Of a stretch of 64,000 nt of DNA, positions 12,165 to 23,123 are shown piece after piece; within the stretch, counting starts at the first letter, position 1, and each line of letters starts with the position of its first letter. A program made the translations under genes and the position numbers. The stretch lies in the NCBI GenBank assembly GCA_037954235.1, contig JBBMOA010000013.1, forward strand, positions 16,826,501 to 16,890,500, written 5' to 3'. The notes under the pieces were generated by a model, which saw only the letters and a list, made by a program, of their open reading frames with translations, did not search any database and was not told the origin of the DNA. The stretch is from Aulostomus chinensis (taxonomy: Eukaryota; Chordata; Actinopteri; Syngnathiformes; Aulostomidae).

Positions 12165-15100
12165 AGTTGGGTGAGCAGAGTGTTAAGTGTATTCAAAATT
12201 ACATTAGCTGCACATTGTTATTGACTGCTTCTCACAGCCAGGCAAAACTTTACTTTGATAACTGAAAATAAACACCATCTCATCAAGTCAAGTGCATGAG
12301 CTGTGCATTGTGGCAAATCATCATCATTTTATTACCTTCAATACATTTTGATTTAGGTAATTCAAAACAGTAGATTTCCAGACACAAAGAGTGTTAACAC
12401 TATTTGAAAGTAAAATTGGCAAACGTATGCTAATCATCCCGTGTTTGTCAAATTACAGAGAAGCTGCTCTGTTTTGATGAGCTGTTCTCCTCTCAGCAGC
12501 GGCGCTCAAAAATCGACCTATCAGACCCCATTGTTTCATGTGTCAGCCTCTTGCAACCATGTTTAGGATTAAACCATGCATAGCTAATGCATTTTCACAC
12601 AGTACATGTATTTATCAGTACGTACACTGTCACCTACTCTTCTGCACCCAACAATCAGCTTCCCGAAAATAGACCCCGTCACTTGTCTGCGAACCGAGAC
12701 GTGGTGCAGCTTGTTGAATGCATAACTCCCTAGCAACCATAGCTTTCTTTTTTAAACATCGATACCCATCTCACAATGCTACAGGAGCCTTTTATCTGTC
12801 TGAACGTGATTTAGCGTTTGATTGGGAATGAATCTGTAATGCTCCAATCAGTTTCACTTGTATGAGCACAGTTAACATGTGTGTGACTGCTCCTTGAGCT
12901 CTGATGGCAGAGACATGGGCGATTAAGGCCAGAGCCCAATCAAACCAGCTGTGTGCCATTCCCCTTCTCATGGTACAGGCTGTGCCCGGCACATGCTCCT
13001 CACCACTAACAGGCAGGGAGGCCTCCACCAAACTCCCAGTCTGGGGAGTTACGGCCACACATAAACAGGGCATGTGGGCAGATTGGGGTTTTAGCTATAC
13101 AATCATTTTTTTTTTTTTTTTTTAGTGGGAGAGCTGCTATGCAAGCAGAAATAATCTCATTGGATGTGTTAAAACCTCAGAGGAGAATTTTTTTTTTCTT
13201 TTTTCAAGCCAAGCAGCAGGAGGCGGCTGGAGCCCAATGTAAAAGACAGGAGATAACTATTATGAATGCCAGAGCTCTTCCTCAGTAAAAGAATGCAATT
13301 ATTACATGCTGAAGATGCGCTATCTGTAAATTCATTCATTCATCCATCAGTTGCTTTCCTCCAAAAGCACATTTTGCCATTTATTTACAATCTACTTCAT
13401 TCATTCAAAACGTTACAATTAGCTTTATGCGGCTTCAGAATGGCTACTTCCTATTAGCCCTATGATAACATACATGTGGATTAATAAATAACTCATGCAG
13501 CTTTTTGAGACTTCCCAAATGTTCCAATTCTGACAGTAAAAATGCATGAATTTGCAGCAGAGATGTCAGCATAAATCAACACTGCAATGTTTTCCTGGCA
13601 CGGCCAGAAAGTGTTATCGGCACTGTAGCTTTAATAAACCAATATTGGTCCTTATTTGATAACTTAATTAGATAGGAAAGACTCATCCTATATTTAAACA
13701 TCCAAATAGAAAAAGTTTAATCGTAAATGTAAAAAAAAAAAACTGTATTAAATCGTGTATTAACACAACCAATCCAATGCTAGCTTGCCTGTCTTTTCTC
13801 TGACTGGCTTCATCTTTGCAGTGAAATAATGAAAAAGCTCTGCTGTGTACGTTTCTCCATTTAGTTTTGAAAGATACCTTTGGAAAAACCCTCTGATCCC
13901 TGATACACCACTTTCTTTTGGAGAGAAGTAAACTCAAAGAGTAGAAGTGGCTTTGGGAGTGTAAGAAAAAGAAAAGAAAAGCAATTGCCGGAGTAATTTA
14001 GAATGAAATACCGTCTTAAGACATGATCAATAACTTGTGTTGTACAGGGACCCAACAGCTGTTCAAGCTGTCCTGTCAATCTACAAATTGAATAAGGAGC
14101 ATTTTTTTTTCACTGAGGCCAGGTTGATATCGGTTGATTATGTAAATCAACCGCGTTAAAACAAAAATACCCACCACACCTTCAAATTATGTTCTCTATA
14201 TCAAAGAAAGGCACATGTGAGACCTTGGAAACACCGATTAGAGCTATCGATGGCAGAGGCAGAGGTTATGACCACGGAATAGGGAGGATATTTGTGTCTC
14301 TCACTCAGTATTACCAGCATCTTTGGGAAAGGCTTTATAGATTTGAACAGAGGCAAAGGAAGGCTTTATCAGCAGCAACACAGAGAAACACATTATGGGA
14401 GCCGAACCCCAAAGGTCAATTGTGGCTGTGGGCAGTGCTTTGTAATGGTGTCCTCTCTGTTTATATTGCACTGAAGCCAAGTGACACATCTGAAAACAAG
14501 CAGTGACACCAATTTTGTAAAGGTTTTAGACAAAATTCAGTTGTTCAATGTACACGACAAAAAATGTCTGTCTTCAAAATAAAAGCTTGGATACTCAACA
14601 AACTTTCTCCACCGTGTCTCCAACAGATGGCTAAAGTGGTATTCCCCCCCCCCCCAAGCACCAATGGGATAACACATCTTGATGTTGAAGTACAAATACT
14701 TTAATAATAATAAAAAAAAAGCAATACAGAGCACAATATGTTCCGAGAGTGTTTTTTTTTTTTTTTTTTGGAAACCAGTTTCAAATGTGTTTCATCTATT
14801 TCAAGACATTTTCAGGTTTAATGAAGCCCAAATATGAAAGACATTTTCTTTTGGGAAACCTATGTAGGTGAACTCAAACCGCAAAAAACATCATTTTCAA
14901 ATCTCAATTCCATGACATGCCGCCATTAAAACAGCCCATTGCCCTTGTTCGGGGGATGTAAACCTCTTCTTTCCAAGGACTTAATGTCTGTATTTTGTTT
15001 ATTGTCAGGATCTGAATAATAGACTCCGTGACACTGTGTTATACTTTTTTTTTTTTTTTTTTTGCAGGGGCAACACTCACTGGTTGAGACAAATCCTTAA

Positions 15101-16169
15101 TCCCTCACAAGATAATAATAACAATAATAATGTAATCCTTATTCCCAGATGGAACCGTTTTCCGAAAAGACAGTTTTTGGCCCCGCGGAGGTTCTATTTG
15201 AAAAAAAAAAAAAATATTAAAAGAAGAGCAATAGGGACTTACTTAAACACACAGCAATTAAAATAAGACACACTGCCCAGTCCTTCCAACTGTGTTAATC
15301 CTCTCTAATACACATGTAGCTATGTTAGCGTTCCTCGTTTTGCCGTATCTATTGTGTATCGATGTAAAGTAATACTCCTACTATTCCTCCAAGCGCTTTT
15401 CTTTAGAATACAGTGACTTCCTGTAATTAAAAATAACAACACATAGTAGCAACTTTATGGGAGGGTATGGTATACTGTAAGTGGCTGGAACACAAGCTGC
15501 AGCGCTACTGTTGAATAAATGCAGCACACATGAAAGATGATGAAGGATTTTTTTTTTTCCCCTGGACTTCACAAGAGTCTAAGAACAGACACACACTCTC
15601 TCACACAGAGAGACGCGTTTGCCAATGCAAAAAAAAAAAAAAAAATGCGAGCAAACACATGACTGAAGGTGTTTTTTTCCTTTCTAATGTAAAATTTCAA
15701 AAAAAGATAAATGCGAGAAACAGATGGAATCATATAGTTGACGAAATTAATGATGGTGAATAATCCCTTAATGCTACACCATGTTTGTGAGTGCCATGTC
15801 GCTAGTAACATATGGGCTTTTGAAAAAAATATTCCTTGTTATGCTAATCTGTTAAACTGTGATCAATATACCATAGATGTGTATCGCATGTTATTTTTGT
15901 TTAAAAAAAACCCCAGTATTTTCTTCTATTTTTCTTTTGTCTTTTACTCACTTCATCTTTCTTTTTTCTTTTTTCTTTTTTGAAAGGCAGTCTGTTTAAA
16001 TCCAATACAGTTTCTCTCAGCATGAGGCAGTTCAAAGCCCTGCTCCGTGGTCAGGGCTGTCGATCCTCTCACCTACCTCCTGGTTGTTTAAGAGAGCAAA
16101 AGCACAGCAGTACAGTTTCTTAAACACACAGATGCACCTCAGCACGGACAGAGGGAAGGCTGTTTGGCA

Positions 16170-16500
16170 AAAGAGTCGGCTTCTCTCCCTCTTCCCTCTC
16201 TTTCTCCACTCCTCGCCGTGGACTCTCTGGCTCCTCTCATTACCCACCCTCTTCCACAGACCTCTATATGCCCAGATACTCTCCTCTCTCTCTCTCTTTC
16301 AATATCCATACACTCTCTCAGCTAACAGTGCAGCCCCCCATAGTACAATTTATCTTTGGTTCCTTCTCTCACTCTCACTCCATCTGTCAGTTACCTCACC
16401 CTCTCCATCCCTCTCTACCATCATTTACCTTTTTTCCCATCCCTAGCTATTTCAGCTGTCCTCACACTTCACCTGCCACTCCATCCCTGCGCTCGGTCCC
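16170..16500. repeat. Pyrimidine-rich low-complexity stretch
   Basis: The plus strand is strongly C/T-biased (CTCTCC, CTTCC and CTCTCT runs) for about 330 bp. Open Leu/Ser/Pro-rich frames follow from composition. Confidence 0.7.
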
Positions 16501-17377
16501 TCATGCTTCAATTCTATCTTTGCTGCAACTCAATCCATAAAATCGCCTCTGACTTCGCCTCGCTCTCGATGTTAAGTGATTGATGCAAAAGCTCGGGCTC
16601 GGGGCCATCCCCTTACTACCGCACACACAGTCAACGTCACACTAAACGCAGAGGGTGGGTGAGTGGGCGAGGGCTGTACCTCAGAAATGGAGTTGAAGTA
16701 GAGGTTGACATGTGGAAGGTTTTGGTGAACATGTCATGCCTAGCCATGTCTGAGGGGAGGCGGGTTTGGGGGGGCCCTTGGTGGGGAGCACAGAATGGTA
16801 CACTGGAGTGCTCATTATGGCACTGTAGGGACTTTCCTGCGGGGCATCCACTCTGTGGCTGTGGAGCTCATTACGGCAGGCTGCCACGGAGCTCAAGGCA
16901 TCCAGAGGCAGTAGGGCTTGTTGCAGATATAAGAAAGGGGAGGGCTGCCCAGATTACCCTTAATCAGGGGCACCTGTAGACAGTCAAAGCCTCCCTCCTC
17001 ATTGCCTTCCGTTAAGCCCCCACCCTTCCCCTACGTGCACGCTCTTTCTTACTGCTGTAATTATTGCAATTGCTTCACTTGACTTTCATTCCTGAGCACG
17101 AAGTTGCACAGCTTGCCTTCTAATGAGAAACCCAAGCTATGATCTGGAGGTATTATTTATTTATTTAATTATTTATTCAACACAGCATGTATAAAGTCAA
17201 TTATTTGAATCAGTATGATTTTTAGCAAGTCGTGCTTTTACTAAACTCTCCCTACTGTTTTATCTGCATTAAGATATCCCTTCAGGGTTAGGGATATGAG
17301 TCAGATCAGAGAGTACCCAGTTAAGAGGTGACACATATGGCGAAGTTAAAATTCACTTCTGTAATGTCCGGTAAAAA

Positions 17378-17400
17378 TTAAAAAAAAAAAAAAAAAAAAA
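17378..17400. repeat. Poly-A tract
   Basis: About 22-23 A residues. Confidence 0.9.
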
Positions 17401-17569
17401 GTCCAAAACAATGAACAAACAAACATGAACAGATTATGTTTTGGTCAGTGCTGCTACTCCCCTTATTCACACGGCCAAATCAAAGTAGAGCGACTTACTG
17501 CGGTGAATAGGAAAAAATATTGCTGATGCTAGAAATGCATTTGGTAAAGGTAAAGCTATTGATTGCATT

Positions 17570-17618
<49 letters not shown>

Positions 17619-17638
17619 GTGCGTGTGTGTGCGCGCGC
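17570..17638. repeat. Compound (AT)n(GT)n(GC)n alternating tract
   Basis: Sixty-nine bases of alternating purine-pyrimidine that pass from AT to GT to GCGCGC. Confidence 0.96.
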
Positions 17639-18385
17639 CATGATCTATTAAATTATTCAACAAAATATGAAGATTAATGGTGATAAATTAACATAAATGG
17701 CAATAATCCTGGACTGGCTCTAAAAGGCATTTACCAGAATGCTAGGCCTACTTAATGCAAGTTGATAGCAGCAAGCTAACACTAGCACTACAGCTAGCAG
17801 TACAGAGCTCGTTAATGTAGCATCAGCTAACACACCAGCAGCAACTCCAGCCAACAACAACATTGAAAAAAACTACTATCGCCCAATGACACAGAGCAGT
17901 GCTTGACCTTTCCCATGATAGTGGCTGTATTCACCTGAGTGTGTGGATCAGTGTCTACACTTGTGTGTCGGTTGAATAAGTCTCTAAATCTTACTTGCAT
18001 CACAACATAAAGAAACAAGACAGCCCTTCTGATGACAGTTTGTGCAACAAAGAATTATTGAGTAACTAGATTTAGGTATTATAATAAATACAGGCTCAAA
18101 CATATAAGAAGGGAAATTCAATGACATTTAAAACAAATATAAACAAATGTACTGATATTTATTGCAACTATTCTATTTTATCATCTTGGCTCTGGTGGCT
18201 ATACTACTATCAAGAAAGAACATCTCTACTGGGACATATTATATACTGGGATATAAAACATACCAGTTTTGTCTGACATATTCCTTTTTTTTCCCCCCCT
18301 GAATGGAAGTCTAATATTTGAAAAAATAATCTGCACATATTATCTTATCAAGTGACTGAAGATCTTCTTAGCTTCAACTGTTCTT

Positions 18386-18386
18386 G

Positions 18387-18418
<32 letters not shown>

Positions 18419-18430
18419 AGAAAAAAAAAG
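18386..18430. repeat. (GAA)n repeat with poly-A end
   Basis: Purine-only GAA/GGAAGA triplets followed by A9. Confidence 0.93.
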
Positions 18431-19613
18431 GTAAAGCACGTATCGGTGGTTTAATAACCAAGATAATAGCTGGCTTAAAAGTAAAGGTAGTGGAATTACC
18501 CTGAAAATAGCCTGAGGCTCGTATCAGTTGCAGTGGAGTGTCTCAGCAGTTAAGACTGACATAAGGCAAACTACTTTGAATTACATCATTTCAGTCTTTA
18601 TCTCATCTAACGACTGAAGAAATCTAGATTTGGAATTGGTATTCTCATTCACACTACACTCCACTTTACCCTCACCTGTTACCTGATGTTAAAGCGGTCC
18701 GTGGCCCACCATATACTGGGAACAATGCAGAAATCCTACCTGCCTACTTTACATAATGAGACATGTTACAGTCAGTTGTTTGGGCAAAAGTCTATTTCTA
18801 AAGATGACACTACAAACAAGTATTAACTTTGATGTGAGTTACAAGGTGCTAGCTAAGGTGTGTTTTAAGTGGTGCAGATATGTACAGTAGGGATTAATAA
18901 AAACAAATAAAAAAAACAAGTGCGATGACTGAACCGCTTCTCTGATTCTCTCCTTTCAGGCACACCTCCCTTCAGGTGCTGAGGGGTTCTTTGAAAGTAA
19001 CTGTCAAGCTGTTGTCTGTGCTGGCGGCATACAAAGAGTTCATCCAAAACCTTCGCTGTATTTTTTATTTATTTTTTTTGAATTGCTTGAATGGATACGT
19101 GTCTCGGCTTGTGGCTTCGGCTGTTGGTATCACACTGTTTGTGATGTGTTTGAGATTACACGAGGCAACATTCATCTGTGTTGTGCTAATGTTTAACAGT
19201 GTGAAATGAACCATAACTGTGCCTGCATGGCATGTGTCATGATATATTGTTATACACGCACAAGCAACATGCACACCTTAAGTCACACTAGGCAGTTATA
19301 AAACACGGTGTTACATACAGTACTCTCACACTTTGCTTACTGAATATGAGTAATTCTAAAATGTAATCAGGGCGCAGCTTTAGACTCCTGCGCTTGGTTG
19401 TATAAAGCCACTTGAAGCCAAGATAACCCTTCAATTTTTCAAAGGACACCTTAGAAAAAAACAATAGTTGCTTTAAATCACCATCGGGATATTTTAAGGG
19501 AAACCCTTTAATATCTGAGTGTTTGCCCTGGACTACAAAAATTACTACAAGACCTTTTAAAGGTAGCACACCTTGAAGGTGTCCTAATAAGGCATGGATA
19601 AATAAAACGAAAT

Positions 19614-19800
19614 ATCTGAGTGACCAATGGGCTTCCAGGATGAACTTTGAACATTTTGGTGGTCAGAGGTCAAGGTCACTGACCTCACGTGGACATCTTA
19701 TCTCATCAACCTTGAGGGAATTTATTCAAATTTAGCTCCAACATCCACTGGGATATCAGAAAGGATGAACTGAAAATATTCAGATGATCAAAAGTCACAC
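19614..19800. repeat. Diverged interspersed repeat with 125-bp tandem period
   Basis: AGGATGAACT occurs at 19637 and 19762. It is preceded in both by a CCA(A/C)TGGG-type block and followed by TGGTGGTCAGAGGTCAAGGTCAC in the first and by ATGATCAAAAGTCACAC in the second. I recall AGGTCAAGGTCACTGTGACCTC-type units as a common teleost interspersed repeat, so this is likely an old copy. Confidence 0.5.
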
Positions 19801-19905
19801 ACAACACGGAGGAATACAACTGCAATGCGGTATTTCTAGTTTGTGGAAGAAGACAATGGATGTCTTCATGTGGATTGTCGAGGAGACGATGCCATGAAAG
19901 ATTTT

Positions 19906-19929
19906 TGTGTGTGTGTGTGTGTGTGTGTG
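19906..19929. repeat. (GT)n microsatellite
   Basis: Twelve GT units. Confidence 0.93.
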
Positions 19930-21581
19930 AGAGACAGAGAAAACCCACTTGACACAATGACTGACGCACAACTTGTTAGAGAGTATAAAGGATGTAAAGA
20001 ACTTGAAATGAACCGCAAGACAACACGTGCTGTTGCTGAGTGGCCTGGAAACACACACGGCTCCCGAAATCTGTCTGAGATCATCCTCGGTAGAAGTTTT
20101 GAGGCAAGACGACATCAGGGCTACGCTGCTGGGAGATATCCCTGCTGATGACGCCTTTCAGGAATCCCGCTAACTAACCTGCGCAGGTAAACACAGCACT
20201 GTTTGTCTCAGCCAGGTATGAGAGCACTTTTAGAGACAATCACATTTATTTCAATTGGTAATTTGTCACACGTTGTCAACCAGCTCCCTCGGAGAGACGT
20301 ATGTCTATCGCAGACAACAATGAGCTGAGGGAAATCGAGAGAATTAAGCAAATATCTTATTAATTCATGTTTTTTCTTATAATATCACAACTCCATTAAC
20401 TGCACACTCTGCTACTGCAGGCTACTGCTAAATATCCTCACCCACACTTCTTTTATCATCTCCCACAACGAGATTCTGCATCAAGTCAATTATTATGCCC
20501 ACATATAAACCACTGTGCTTCAATTTTTTTTTACTGAATAAATGTTCGTAATTTTTAATTCAGCGTCGGAAGCCTGCGTTCGCATCAAAGCATCCACACA
20601 TAACATTTTTCAAAATAAAGCATTGTGATTAAAACTATCTCTGCTAAATGTGTGCATTCTAAAAAAAAAAAAGTGAAAAAAAATGCAAAGGAATGATAAT
20701 TGGATCTTCTGTGTTACAATCACAATAATCAACAATCTGACAAAAGAAAGCCTTTATAATCACATAAATATATAAAGTTTTGTTTGCAAATCATGAAACA
20801 TGGCCTCATTATTTCATCTTGATGAGATGCCACGCCTGACAGAAATATGACATGAATAACAAAAACAAAAGATTTGTGTTCATAGACTGATCAGCTCATT
20901 CCCTCGGTGCCTAGACTTCCTTCATGGGCTATACACGCTAGCTTCACCACAGAGGGGAAAAAAAAAAAAATCAAGTTCAAAGAAGTTGTCTTCTTGCAAA
21001 CGGGAATAAGGTGGTGAAACATTCACAAAACATCCAGTTTTTATACGTGTTTTATCTCCGAGTTTAGTTGATGAAATGGAAGTGCCACACATTTTTGTTT
21101 TGCCTGCAGTGGAAAGACAAAAGGTGAAACCAAGAAACAAAAAGCAGGAAATAGAAAAAAGGCACTTTCAACATATTTTCAATCTCTGTCATGGTCACAA
21201 ATCAAACTCCCCCTGGTTTCATGAAACATGCTGCCCCACGAGCCTACATTTGTACTTCTTTATTCTGTTTGTAGTTACGCAACTGTGAAAACTAAAAGCT
21301 AAGGGCTTATGACAGAGTTTCTGCAACTACATTGTCATAAATTTCCGCTGCTTACAAGATGATGGATTACATTCATCAGTGTGAGGCCTCTAATCTAATC
21401 TGGAGCTGTGCTCATCAAACACCTCTCAGAGGAGGTGTGCTGATCTGGGATCACTAAATGTGTCCTTTTTTTCCATTTTTGGCATGATCTAAAACTAAAA
21501 CTGATGTTAGATCAGCATGAGCACTTTGGAAATAATAGTCCTGATCTTTTAAGTGCTCTGATGAAAGCACATGCCTCAAAA

Positions 21582-21623
21582 TGATAGATAGACGATAGCT
21601 AGATAGTCAGATAGCTAGATAGC

Positions 21624-21667
<44 letters not shown>

Positions 21668-21678
21668 CAGATAGATAA

Positions 21679-21710
<32 letters not shown>

Positions 21711-21782
21711 CTAGATAGATAGACAGATAGATAAATAGATAGATAGATAGATAGATAGCTACATAGCTAGATAGATAGATAC

Positions 21783-21835
<53 letters not shown>

Positions 21836-21843
21836 AAGATAGC

Positions 21844-21931
<88 letters not shown>

Positions 21932-21954
21932 GACACAGATATATAGATAGATAT
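21582..21954. repeat. GATA tetranucleotide array (about 373 bp)
   Basis: Nearly continuous GATA/CTAT repeats with interspersed GCTA, GACA and AAAT variants. The variant block starting GACAGATAGATAAAT occurs at 21666 and again at 21722, a 56-bp higher-order period. All reading frames through the array are repeat-encoded (YLSI-type) and are not genes. Confidence 0.97.
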
Positions 21955-23099
21955 CCATCCTGTTGTGTGTTACAGTTCAAGAAAGAACTGCGATCTGTTT
22001 TTGACTTTCAGCAGAAGTCTGCTATTAGGACACGTTTGGCTCTCCCTCTCTCTGCCCACACATAATGACACACTTGAGCTGTTAAGCGTGCTGTTCTGCA
22101 TAGACCGGGGCACCACTGTCCTCGTACCAAATGACACTGCAATGTGAACTGTGGTACAGTGTATATTTTGTATTCAGGCAGGCAGTACATTTGTTTTCAT
22201 TAGTTGGGATTGCTCAGCAGTCTGGGCCCTTGCGTCCAGTAATGGAGCGTACGATTGCAGACCCATTATAGACTCCCAGTGAAATAAATGATATATTGAT
22301 CTTAAATATTCCACACTCTTGTGTCTCTCTGAACAGCTGTTACTGCCAGAGCACAAAGTCTTGTTACACATCTTCTTCAGGGAAAATTCAACTCCAGCTA
22401 CTTTTTTTTTTTTTCTACACAGGTAAAACTACATATTTTACACTCAAGATATTAGACCTTGAACAATAAGGCTTGGTAAAACAATCACGACTTATGTAAA
22501 AGCTGTCATGAGTTTTGTGTGTTTTTGTTGTTTTTTTTCCACGGGTGTGTGATTCGGAGCATTAATGGAATTACAGAACTGGAACTTGCTAGATTCCCTC
22601 CCTGCATGGTGCAATGAAACAGAAAAGCAACTGACGCATGCAAGTCACACTCACAATTACTATTTCATTAAGAATCCCCTACCATTGGCAGGTATTCAGT
22701 GGCATTGTTGTGGGGCGTCTGGCACGGCACCGGAAGGGGGTTGGGGGAGGTGACAGAGGGGATCCAAGGAGGAAAGGAGGGGGAGGAAATGCGTTTTAAT
22801 TTGGGTCATCTCCCAGTCTGCACGGGGTCGAGTGACAGAGCCTCCTCCGCAGCTAATCTGAAAACACATATGTTGTTCTGGGTACCCACCTGAATTAATT
22901 GCCCTAATTATTCCTGATACACCAAGGAGGGGGGATTTAAAGATGGAAAACATTTTTGTAAAATGCTATACAGCATGTGAGTCACACTCAGACAGAGGTA
23001 CACATTGGTAGAGGGAGATGGAGGCTACACCTGTCAAACTGACAAGTTGAGTCTTAATTGTTTTAAGGGGGGTGGGCATGCACATGTTTACGTTCAGGA

Positions 23100-23123
23100 A
23101 ACACACACACACTCACACACACG
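23100..23123. repeat. (CA)n microsatellite
   Basis: CA repeat interrupted by ACTCAC. Confidence 0.88.

Larger units (their letters stand above)
9401..21580. other. Non-coding segment with GC-richer blocks
   Basis: No gene is recognised. GC-richer blocks open on both strands lie at 9419-9797, 12792-13125 and 16659-16979. A strongly pyrimidine-rich plus-strand stretch runs from about 16170 to 16500. A diverged two-unit repeat lies at about 19614-19800. The rest is A/T-rich with simple repeats. Confidence 0.55.

Noticed and set aside
14189..14506. 105-codon plus-strand frame (MFSISKKGTCETLETP...)
   Set aside because: No family resemblance, no splice or promoter context, and within the length range expected by chance in 64 kb of six frames.
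16084..16583. Leu/Ser/Pro-rich frames of 75-120 codons
   Set aside because: Explained by the pyrimidine-rich composition of the stretch.
21607..21936. Open frames of YLSI repeats on the minus strand
   Set aside because: They are translations of the GATA array; every frame of a tetranucleotide repeat without stops stays open.
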